Made by a program: the position numbers and the translations under genes
Notes under the pieces: generated by a model
Databases searched by the model: none
Told to the model about the DNA's origin: nothing
The model's input: the letters and a program-made list of their open reading frames with translations, nothing else
Assembly (NCBI GenBank): GCA_902795555.1
Contig: CADBLV010000177.1
Coordinates: 1 to 17,341 of the forward strand
Reading direction: 5' to 3'
DNA: 17,341 nt
Origin: an uncultured Eubacteriales bacterium
GTDB taxonomy: Bacteria > Bacillota_A > Clostridia > Christensenellales > Aristaeellaceae
Part shown: piece by piece, positions 6,522 through 12,567 of the stretch
How positions within the stretch are numbered: position 1 is the first letter of the stretch
Layout: each line of letters begins with the position of its first letter

Positions 6522-7748
6522 GTGGAATACGGACTGATCGGGGAAAAACTGGGACATAGTTTCTCTCCGCAAATCCACAGGGAACTCGGCGGATATGATT
6601 ATCAGCTGAAGGAGCTTGAAAGGGAGGAACTGGAACCTTTTTTTCGGGAACGGGATTTCCGGGGGCTGAACGTGACGATTCCGTATAAACAGGCGGTGAT
6701 TCCCTTCCTGGACGGGATGACGGAACAGGCCAGGCGCATCGGCGCGGTGAATACGATTGTCCGGGACGGGGATGGCCGGCTGATCGGAGACAACACGGAT
6801 TATCAGGGCCTGATGACAATGCTGAATCGGGCAGGGATCCGGGTGGACGGCCGGAAATGTCTTGTGCTCGGCAGCGGGGGCGCATCCAAAACTGCCGTGA
6901 CCTGCCTGCGGGATCTGGGAAGCAGGGAAGTTCGGGTGATTTCCCGAACGGGGGAGGACAATTATCAGAACCTTTCCCACCATCGGGATGCGGAGATTCT
7001 GATCAACGCCACGCCGGTCGGGATGTTTCCGAACAACGGGGAGTCGCCGGTGGATCTGGATCTGTTTCCGGAGCTGAAAGGCGTGGCGGATCTGATTTAT
7101 AACCCTGCCAGAACGGCGCTGCTTCTGCAGGCGGAGCGCAAAGGCATTCCGACCGCGGGCGGACTGACGATGCTGGTGAGCCAGGGACGGGCCGCGTGCG
7201 AGCGGTTTCTGGGCAGGAAAATTTCCCCGGAAGAAGAGGAGCGGGTGATTCGCCTGATCGAAAAAGAGACACAGAACTGGGTGCTGATCGGCATGCCCGG
7301 CGCGGGAAAGTCAAGCGTTGGACGGCTGCTGTCGGCGCGAAGTGGACGGAATCTGGTGGATACGGACGCGATGATCGAGGAAGAAAGCGGCGGAATATCC
7401 TGCGGGGATCTCATCCGACGGTTTGGCGAGGATGCTTTCCGGCAGATGGAGACCCGGGCCGCGGCGAGGGCCGGGAAGATGTCCGGGGTGATTATCGCCA
7501 CCGGCGGGGGAATCGTGACCAGGGAGGTGAACCGGGATCTGCTGCGCCAGAACGGGGTGCTGATTCACCTGGACCGACCCACGGAAGCACTGGCGACAGA
7601 CGGGGACAGGCCCCTGTCCCGGACAAGGGAGGAGCTGGAGCATCTGGCGCGGGAGCGGGCGCCGCTGTATCGGACATGGCGGGATCTGCGGGCGACGGGA
7701 GAAACTCCGGAGGAAACGGCAGACATGATTTTGGAGGCACTGGGATGA
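6522..7748 (+). CDS. aroE-aroK: Bifunctional shikimate dehydrogenase - shikimate kinase (AroE-AroK fusion)
   Basis: One open frame encodes two consecutive shikimate enzymes. Residues 1 to about 235 are shikimate dehydrogenase: GHSFSPQIH (11-19), NVTIPYKQ (50-57, catalytic Lys56), GAVNT (74-78), GDNTDY (89-94), NADP-binding VLGSGGASKT (115-124), NATPVGM (162-168) and GGLTMLVSQG (213-222). Residues from about 251 to 408 are shikimate kinase: P-loop GMPGAGKSS (257-265), DTDAMIE (280-286), ATGGGI (326-331), GDRPLS (361-366) and a lid/PLYR region (381-384). The helical linker at 235-250 is short. GTG at 6522 is preferred as start, since AGGGGAGG (6506-6513) lies 8 nt upstream and the protein then begins at the conserved beta strand. 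A TTG at 6501 would overlap that site. The stop overlaps aroQ as ATGA. The protein turns dehydroshikimate into shikimate-3-phosphate. Confidence 0.95.
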   Translation: MEYGLIGEKLGHSFSPQIHRELGGYDYQLKELEREELEPFFRERDFRGLNVTIPYKQAVIPFLDGMTEQARRIGAVNTIVRDGDGRLIGDNTDYQGLMTMLNRAGIRVDGRKCLVLGSGGASKTAVTCLRDLGSREVRVISRTGEDNYQNLSHHRDAEILINATPVGMFPNNGESPVDLDLFPELKGVADLIYNPARTALLLQAERKGIPTAGGLTMLVSQGRAACERFLGRKISPEEEERVIRLIEKETQNWVLIGMPGAGKSSVGRLLSARSGRNLVDTDAMIEEESGGISCGDLIRRFGEDAFRQMETRAAARAGKMSGVIIATGGGIVTREVNRDLLRQNGVLIHLDRPTEALATDGDRPLSRTREELEHLARERAPLYRTWRDLRATGETPEETADMILEALG

Positions 7749-8173
7749 AGATCTGGATTATCAACGGACCAAATCTGAATATGCTGGGAATCCGGGAGCC
7801 AGAGGTGTATGGACGGAAGACCTATGCCGACCTGTGCACGTTTCTGGAGGAGAAGGCAAAGGAACTGGGCATCGGGATTGACATTTTCCAGTCCAACAGT
7901 GAAGGCGAGCTTGTCACGCGGATCCAGCAGGCGCTGGGAGCGGCAGACGGGATTGTGATCAATCCGGCGGCTTATACACACACCAGCATCGCGATTCTGG
8001 ACGCCCTGAAGGCTGTGAACCTGCCGGCGGCGGAGGTTCATCTGAGCGATGTCACCCAGAGAGAAGCCTTCCGACAGATTTCCTATGCGGGAATGGCCTG
8101 CCGGTATCATTTTATCGGAATGGGCTTTGAGGGATATTATCAGGCGATGAAGGCGCTGGCGGAAGCGGACTGA
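7745..8173 (+). CDS. aroQ: 3-dehydroquinate dehydratase, type II
   Basis: The enzyme removes water from 3-dehydroquinate to give 3-dehydroshikimate, the third shikimate step. At 142 aa it is the small dodecameric type II enzyme, unrelated to type I AroD. It shows NGPNLNMLGIREPEVYG (7-23) with the active-site Arg17 and Tyr22, the flexible-loop SNSEGELV (50-57), INPAAYTHTS (72-81) and EVHLSD (97-102) with the catalytic His99. The ATG (7745) overlaps the stop of the aroE-aroK fusion, with GGAGG (7733-7737) 7 nt before it. Longer in-frame starts lie within the kinase domain and are not credible. It is the last aro gene; the next gene's -35 element begins two bases after its stop. Confidence 0.97.
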   Translation: MKIWIINGPNLNMLGIREPEVYGRKTYADLCTFLEEKAKELGIGIDIFQSNSEGELVTRIQQALGAADGIVINPAAYTHTSIAILDALKAVNLPAAEVHLSDVTQREAFRQISYAGMACRYHFIGMGFEGYYQAMKALAEAD

Positions 8174-8174
8174 T

Positions 8175-8203
8175 TTGCAATATCAGACAAAATGGCGTAC
8201 AAT
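8175..8203 (+). promoter_or_regulatory. Sigma-A-type promoter for the first degV gene
   Basis: TTGCAA (8175-8180) and TACAAT (8198-8203) are separated by exactly 17 nt. Transcription would start near 8210, about 20 nt before the gene. No terminator separates aroQ from it, so read-through from the aro operon is also possible. The layout closely matches the promoter of the second degV gene (10133-10161). Confidence 0.7.
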
Positions 8204-8231
8204 AAAAACCGGGAAAGGAGCTGATGCGTGT

Positions 8232-9068
8232 ATGTGGCACCTTGTATCAGACACCAGCTGTGATTTGTTTGAGCTCAGCGGAGGAGAAGGAGTTTTTGAT
8301 TTTTCGACCATTCCCTTCTCCATCCGGATCGGGAACCGGGAATATATTGACGATGATCAGATGCCTGTGGCGGAGATGCTGGAGGCGAATGAAAATCATG
8401 CGGAGATGGCCCAGACATCCTGTCCTTCTCCGGAAGACTGGCGAGAGCAGTTTGAGAAACCCGGCCCAGTGGTTGCTTTCACGATTTCCAGCGCACTGAG
8501 CGGAAGTTATAACAGCGCCTGCACGGCCCGAACGATGATTCTGGAGGAGGAGCCGGAAAAACAGATCGCGATCATTGATACCAAGGGAACCGGGCCTGAG
8601 GTGGCGGCGGCGGTGCTGAAGGCGCGGGAACTGATTCTGGAAGGAAAGACGTTTGAGGAGATCGAAAAGGAACTGAACAGGACCGTGGAAGAAACGCATA
8701 TTGCTTTCGCGCTGGCGTCCTATCACAACCTGATCAAGGCCGGCCGGGTGAGCCGACTGGTGGGGTTTATCGCCGGACATCTGGGATTCTGGGGAATCGG
8801 AATCGGCGATGAAAAGGGCGAGATCGCGATGCGCGGCAAGGCCCGGGGCGACCGGAGCATGGTGCGTCTGCTGGCGGAGGAAATTCAGAAGATCGGTTTG
8901 TCGAAGAACCGGAAGATCCGGATTCATCACTGCATGAACGAGAAGGATGCGACGGCGCTGGCCGGGCAGCTGAAGAATAGCCTTGGGGACATCCAGATTG
9001 ACATTACGCCGACGCGGGGACTGGACAGCTTCTATGCGGAAAGACGCGGACTGATCGTCAGCTTTTGA
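8232..9068 (+). CDS. DegV family protein (fatty-acid-binding, FakB-like), atypical C-terminus
   Basis: DegV/FakB proteins are two-domain cytoplasmic proteins that bind a fatty acid. In characterised Firmicutes they present it to the kinase FakA for phosphorylation. This 278-aa protein has SDTSCDL (6-12), TSCPSPEDW (62-70), the ligand-site ISSALSGSYNS (85-95), the NLIKAGRVS element that follows the first domain, and a C-terminal domain. The usual C-terminal G-x-H-x-GPG motif is absent: the end reads TRGLDSFYAERRGLIVSF. The protein therefore belongs to a divergent DegV subgroup, and its ligand and partner are uncertain. The ATG at 8232 is used because AAAGGAG lies at 8214-8220. An in-frame TTG at 8175 coincides with the promoter. 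It is convergent with a second degV gene. Confidence 0.85.
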   Translation: MWHLVSDTSCDLFELSGGEGVFDFSTIPFSIRIGNREYIDDDQMPVAEMLEANENHAEMAQTSCPSPEDWREQFEKPGPVVAFTISSALSGSYNSACTARTMILEEEPEKQIAIIDTKGTGPEVAAAVLKARELILEGKTFEEIEKELNRTVEETHIAFALASYHNLIKAGRVSRLVGFIAGHLGFWGIGIGDEKGEIAMRGKARGDRSMVRLLAEEIQKIGLSKNRKIRIHHCMNEKDATALAGQLKNSLGDIQIDITPTRGLDSFYAERRGLIVSF

Positions 9069-9145
9069 GCTGTGGACGGATCATCAGGCAAAACAGTCAA
9101 CCGAAAAGAATAGCAGACGTGAATCTGCAGATCACAGAGGAAACA

Positions 9146-9175
9146 AAACAGCCGATCCGTAAGGATCGGCTGTTT
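9146..9175. terminator. Bidirectional terminator between convergent degV genes
   Basis: AAACAGCCGATCC (9146-9158) and GGATCGGCTGTTT (9163-9175) form a perfect 13-bp stem with a GTAA tetraloop. The - strand transcript ends in GGCTGTTTTGTTT, a good U-rich tail, while the + strand tail is shorter. It serves both flanking genes. Confidence 0.92.
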
Positions 9176-9203
9176 GACGGTCAGGAATTGGATGACTGTG
9201 AAG

Positions 9204-10082
9204 TCAGATTTCACGGGTCTTGGTTCCGATATAGCACAGGGCAACAGTGCCGGGGCCGCAGTGTGCTCCGATGACGGGCCCGACATTCTCCACAAGGATA
9301 TCTGATCCGGGCAGCTTCTGAGCTGTCAGAGCACGGCAGCGCTCCGCGTCTTCCGGACTGTCGGCGTGGAGGACCAGGATGGGACTTTCCTCCGGATCGG
9401 GAGCGAATTCCAGCATCTTGTCGACCATGTAGGACACGGCTTTTTTCCGACCGCGTATTTTCTGGATCGCACTGAGACTGCCATCTTTCGCTTCGTAGAT
9501 AATCGGCTTCAGATCCAGCATGGAGCCTACGGTGGCCGCCATGGGAGAGATCCGGCCGCCGCGCTTGAGGTATTTCAGATCGTCCACCATGAACAGAGCC
9601 TGAGCCCGGAGCTTGTTGTTTTCCAGCCAGTCTGCTACGTCCTGAATGGAGGCGCCGGAACGGTACATCGTGTGGGCTTTCAGAACCAGCAGCGTTTGCG
9701 GGCCGGAGATGCTCAGCGTATCCACCACGATGAATTTTCTGTCCGGATAGGACTTAAGCAGCTTCTCCCGGGCAGAATAGACGGCCTGCAGAGTGCAGCT
9801 CAGCTTGCTGGAAAAGGCAACGAAGAGAAGATCTTTTTCCTTCAGGATGGGATCAAAGTAATCCAGATACGCCTCCTCATTCAGCGCGGAGGTTACCGGA
9901 ACAGCGCCTTCCCGCATCGCGTCGTAGTAGCTTTTGTGATCCAGCATCTGACCCAAGTCATCGAAATATTCCCTGCCGTTCAGGGCATAGGGCATGTAGA
10001 CGACGGGAATGTCGTACTGCTCTTTCAGATGATAGGGGAGATCGCTGTCGCTGTCAGTCATGAATACATAATCCAGAGCCAT
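9204..10082 (-). CDS. DegV family protein (fatty-acid-binding, FakB-like), canonical
   Basis: The protein is 292 aa and carries the standard DegV signatures in order: TDSDSDLP near the N-terminus, TSALNEEAY, the ligand-site FSSKLSCTLQAV, IVVDTLSISG, VDDLKYLKRGGRIS at the domain junction, LDLKPII, RGRKKA, and the C-terminal VIGAHCGPGTVALCYIG. The His in that last motif, with the Ser/Thr of the first domain, belongs to the fatty-acid carboxylate network in characterised FakB proteins. It is probably a cytoplasmic fatty-acid carrier; no fakA kinase gene lies in the window. A perfect AAAGGAGG (complement of 10089-10096) precedes the ATG by 6 nt. It differs strongly from the convergent DegV protein, so the pair are old paralogues, not a recent duplication. 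Confidence 0.92.
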   Translation of the reverse strand: MALDYVFMTDSDSDLPYHLKEQYDIPVVYMPYALNGREYFDDLGQMLDHKSYYDAMREGAVPVTSALNEEAYLDYFDPILKEKDLLFVAFSSKLSCTLQAVYSAREKLLKSYPDRKFIVVDTLSISGPQTLLVLKAHTMYRSGASIQDVADWLENNKLRAQALFMVDDLKYLKRGGRISPMAATVGSMLDLKPIIYEAKDGSLSAIQKIRGRKKAVSYMVDKMLEFAPDPEESPILVLHADSPEDAERCRALTAQKLPGSDILVENVGPVIGAHCGPGTVALCYIGTKTREI

Positions 10083-10132
10083 GGGAATCCTCCTTTGAGA
10101 CGGAATAAAAGGATCAATGAATGAACAGGGAT

Positions 10133-10161
10133 ATTGTATCTTATATGTAAAAAAAATGCAA
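10133..10161 (-). promoter_or_regulatory. Sigma-A-type promoter for the second degV gene
   Basis: On the - strand, TTGCAT (10156-10161) and TACAAT (10133-10138) are 17 nt apart, with a T-rich spacer. Transcription would begin near 10126, giving a leader of roughly 44 nt. Confidence 0.75.
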
Positions 10162-10221
10162 GTGGGGGATCAGCCTCCGTTCCGGCTCCAGACGGTGTTT
10201 CAGACGGCTGTACGGAAAATG

Positions 10222-10253
10222 AAAAAACGGGCAGGGCTGCTTTACGGAGCCTG
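10222..10253 (-). terminator. Possible weak terminator of the Gx-transporter gene
   Basis: On the - strand, CAGGCT and AGCCCTG (complements of 10248-10253 and 10232-10238) form a short stem with one bulged C, overlapping the stop codon. Six T residues follow (complement of 10222-10227) after a 4-nt gap. The short stem and the gap make it marginal. Confidence 0.4.
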
Positions 10254-10928
10254 ATTGGCCGGGAGCTTCAGGGCGCGGAAAACCCGATCTGCGACAATGC
10301 CTGTGAGGCAGCCGACGGCGGCGCCTGTCCCCAGGAGGATAGGCAGATAGACCGTCAGCAGCTGGGGGGTTCGCAGGATCGCGCTGGCCACCAGCACCTG
10401 TCCGATGTTATGGGCGACAGCTCCGGCGACCGAGGTTCCGACTACATCCCGGATGATTCCTTTTCGAATGGCAAAGAAGACGAGCAGGCAGGCAAGGCAT
10501 CCGGCGGCAATCAGAATGACGCACCACAGCCTTTGCCCCCGGGGCTGCGGATTCTGGATCAGAAGAAAAACGTCTGCCGCGGCCGCGAAAATCGCGGCTG
10601 TCAGCGCGCCTGTCGCCGGCTTTCTGCGAACCGCCAGCATGACCAGCAGGCTCAGCGCTCCGCCGGAGAGGCTGTAGAGAATGGCGGAAAGCGATCCGAA
10701 GAGGAAGCCGGACAGCAACACCTTGACCAGCATCAGAAACACAGCGCTTTGCCAGTTCATCAGATAGACCGCGTAGAGCAGGACGGTGTTGGCCAGGCCC
10801 AGCTTGATTCCCGGAGCGGCGCCGCCCAGCAGGGCTGTGAGCGGGATGGCCCGGTCCAGCAGCCCCAGGACCAGGGCCAGGGCCGTAAGCAGGCCGAAGC
10901 GGGCGACTTTCAGCGTTGCCGTGTTCAT
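10242..10928 (-). CDS. Gx transporter family / heptaprenyl diphosphate synthase component I-like membrane protein with extra helices
   Basis: This is a 228-aa integral membrane protein, rich in Leu, Ala and Gly. It matches the family often annotated as heptaprenyl diphosphate synthase component I or Gx transporter: PGIKLGLAN (39-47), the VKVLLSGFLFGSLSAILYSL region (69-88) and SVAGAVAHNIGQVLVA (166-181). Family members are usually about 170-180 aa. The excess is concentrated at residues 102-158, which contain two additional hydrophobic stretches (about 108-124 and 134-154) separated by a basic loop. True prenyltransferase activity is unlikely because no Asp-rich motif is present; small-molecule transport is the more common view, with substrate unknown. 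GAGGA (complement of 10937-10941) lies 8 nt before the ATG. The gene is divergent from the rnf operon. Confidence 0.8.
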   Translation of the reverse strand: MNTATLKVARFGLLTALALVLGLLDRAIPLTALLGGAAPGIKLGLANTVLLYAVYLMNWQSAVFLMLVKVLLSGFLFGSLSAILYSLSGGALSLLVMLAVRRKPATGALTAAIFAAAADVFLLIQNPQPRGQRLWCVILIAAGCLACLLVFFAIRKGIIRDVVGTSVAGAVAHNIGQVLVASAILRTPQLLTVYLPILLGTGAAVGCLTGIVADRVFRALKLPANQAP

Positions 10929-11043
10929 GTGAATGGTCCTCGCTTTTCTGAGGTTTCCCCAAGCCTTTTTTCGGAAAGGTTCCCGAACAGGTCCGACGCG
11001 TTCTGTGCTGCCTCATCTGCCGCCGGCAGCGGGACAGGGACAA

Positions 11044-11055
11044 AGAAAGCTTTCT
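11044..11055. other. 12-bp perfect palindrome near the Gx-transporter transcription start
   Basis: AGAAAGCTTTCT is a perfect 12-bp palindrome. It lies about 12-23 nt downstream of the predicted - strand start site, a position suited to an operator. No known regulator motif was matched. Confidence 0.35.
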
Positions 11056-11073
11056 GGCAGGAGCGACAGCATC

Positions 11074-11102
11074 ATTATAGCCCCTTTTCCGACCTGAATC
11101 AA
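11074..11102 (-). promoter_or_regulatory. Promoter of the Gx-transporter gene
   Basis: On the - strand, TTGATT (complement of 11097-11102) and a consensus TATAAT (complement of 11074-11079) are 17 nt apart. The leader to the ATG is about 140 nt and contains several potential short hairpins, including a nested GCTGCC/GGCAGC set. It lies back to back with the rnf promoter, 14 bp between the two -35 elements. Confidence 0.75.
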
Positions 11103-11116
11103 CCGGACATTCAGGC

Positions 11117-11145
11117 TTTACTTCACGCCGTTTGTCTGATATAAT
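11117..11145 (+). promoter_or_regulatory. Promoter of the rnf operon
   Basis: TTTACT (11117-11122) and a consensus TATAAT (11140-11145) are separated by 17 nt, and TG at 11137-11138 makes an extended -10. Transcription would start near 11152, giving a leader of about 70 nt. The -10 lies within TGATATAATCA, a small palindrome. Confidence 0.8.
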
Positions 11146-11165
11146 CATAAAAGGGAATATTATGG

Positions 11166-11200
11166 ATACCTGGTATAGCCTGAAAAAGTGACATGGTCAC
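11166..11200 (+). promoter_or_regulatory. Two short palindromes in the rnf leader, possible operator or mRNA structure
   Basis: ATACC-T-GGTAT (11166-11176) and GTGAC-ATG-GTCAC (11188-11200) follow the predicted start site. They end directly before the rnfC ribosome binding site GGGAAAGGAG (11201-11210). Neither matches the Rex or FNR consensus as I know them. Confidence 0.4.
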
Positions 11201-11220
11201 GGGAAAGGAGTCGTCAGCCA

Positions 11221-12567
11221 GTGAAAAACACATTTCGCGGCGGCGTGCACCCGGAGGAGAAGAAAGAGCTCAGCCGGGACAATCCGCTGCGCTTGTTTGA
11301 TCCGAAGGGGGAGATGGTTTTCCCGCTGAGTCAGCATATCGGCAAGCCGGCGAAAGCCATCGTCAAAAAAGGAGATTCGGTTCTGGTCGGCCAGATGATC
11401 GCAGAGGCGGACGGTTTTGTCTCCGCCCACATCCATTCCAGCTGCTCCGGGACGGTGAAAGCGCTGGAGAAGCGGAGGGTGCTGACCGGACAGATGGCGG
11501 ACTGCATCGTGATTGACAACGACGGACAGTTTACCGCGAAGGAAAGCTACATGGCCAGGGAGGACGACAGATCCCTGAGCAGCAACGACATTATTCAGCG
11601 GATTCAGGACGCGGGTATCGTGGGCCTGGGAGGCGCCGGATTCCCCACCCATGTGAAGCTGAAACCCAAAGATCCGGACGCGATCCGGTGGGTGATTGCC
11701 AACGGGGCGGAGTGTGAACCATACCTGACCTGCAATGATCAGCTGATGCGCAGCAAGGGGCCGGAGATCGTGGAAGGCCTGGAGCTGGTGCTGCGGTTGT
11801 TTCCCAATGCCGAGGGTGTGATTTGCATTGAGGACAACAAGCCGGAAGCGATCGAAGCCATGAAAAAGGCGGTAGGGAACCGAGCCCGGATGTCGGTGAT
11901 GGCGATGATCACCAAATATCCGCAGGGAGGAGAACGCAGCCTGATTGAAGCGGTGGCGGGAACGAATTTCCCGATCAGCAAGTTGCCGGCGGACGTGGGA
12001 TGTATTGTAGACAACGTGGGCACCCTGTATGCCATTCAGCGGGCGGTGCTGTATCGGGAGCCGCTGTTCAGTCAGGCATATACGCTGACAGGCGAAGCGG
12101 TGAACAAGCCGGGTAACTTTATCGTGCGGGACGGCACCAGTTGCGCGGAGCTGCTGGAGGCGGCCGGCGGGCTGAAAAGCGGCGCAAAAGCCGTGAAGGC
12201 GCTGGCGGGCGGTCCGATGATGGGCGTTGCTCTCAGCAGCCTGGATGTTCCCATCCAGAAGCAGCACAACGGTCTGACGATTCTGGATCGGGATCCCGTG
12301 GAGGAGGCGGAGGGGCTGGTGACTGCCTGCCTGCACTGCGGACGCTGCACGACCGTCTGTCCCATGGGCCTGATGCCCCAGATGATGTGCGACGCCGCGG
12401 ATCTGAATGATCTGGAGCGATATGAGAAAAAGCTGTACGGTCTGGAATGCATTCAGTGCGGCAGCTGTACCTTCTGCTGCCCGGCAAAGCGGCCGCTGAC
12501 TCAGACCTTCAAGAAAGCCAAGGCGGAGATCATGGCAAAAAGACAACGGGAAGGAGGAAACAAGTAA
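11221..12567 (+). CDS. rnfC: Rnf electron transport complex subunit RnfC
   Basis: RnfC is the peripheral subunit of the membrane-bound ferredoxin:NAD+ oxidoreductase and carries the NAD(H)/FMN site. The protein is 448 aa from a GTG start. AAAGGAG (11204-11210) lies 10 nt upstream, and MKNTFRGGVHP is the normal family N-terminus; an upstream ATG-less extension from 11188 would run through the ribosome binding site. It has GLGGAGFPTHVKL (135-147) and NGAECEPYLTC (161-171) in the nucleotide/flavin domain. Two [4Fe-4S] motifs follow: C370, C373, C376, C380 (CLHCGRCTTVCPMG) and C410, C413, C416, C420 (CIQCGSCTFCCPAKRP). At 448 aa it is the short Clostridial form without the repetitive C-terminal extension of some proteobacterial RnfC proteins. 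It is the first gene of the operon and ends directly at the rnfD start. Confidence 0.97.
   Translation: MKNTFRGGVHPEEKKELSRDNPLRLFDPKGEMVFPLSQHIGKPAKAIVKKGDSVLVGQMIAEADGFVSAHIHSSCSGTVKALEKRRVLTGQMADCIVIDNDGQFTAKESYMAREDDRSLSSNDIIQRIQDAGIVGLGGAGFPTHVKLKPKDPDAIRWVIANGAECEPYLTCNDQLMRSKGPEIVEGLELVLRLFPNAEGVICIEDNKPEAIEAMKKAVGNRARMSVMAMITKYPQGGERSLIEAVAGTNFPISKLPADVGCIVDNVGTLYAIQRAVLYREPLFSQAYTLTGEAVNKPGNFIVRDGTSCAELLEAAGGLKSGAKAVKALAGGPMMGVALSSLDVPIQKQHNGLTILDRDPVEEAEGLVTACLHCGRCTTVCPMGLMPQMMCDAADLNDLERYEKKLYGLECIQCGSCTFCCPAKRPLTQTFKKAKAEIMAKRQREGGNK

Noticed and set aside
9123..9132. ATCTGCAGAT palindrome between the degV genes
   Set aside because: It is ten bases only, lies within a convergent 3' region next to a much stronger terminator, and has no sign of function.
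9366..10124. + strand open frame opposite the second degV gene
   Set aside because: It is antisense to a gene with complete DegV signatures, and it has no ribosome binding site or recognisable domain.
10134..11144. Long + strand open frame across the Gx-transporter gene and the divergent promoter region
   Set aside because: The low-complexity Gln/Gly/Asp/Arg-rich translation has no family resemblance. The - strand frame encodes a coherent membrane protein with its own promoter and ribosome binding site.
11138..11147. TGATATAATCA as an FNR/CRP-type operator at the rnf promoter
   Set aside because: Half-sites are separated by three bases, not four, and the outer T/A pair of TTGAT-N4-ATCAA is missing. 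The palindrome follows mainly from the TATAAT element itself.
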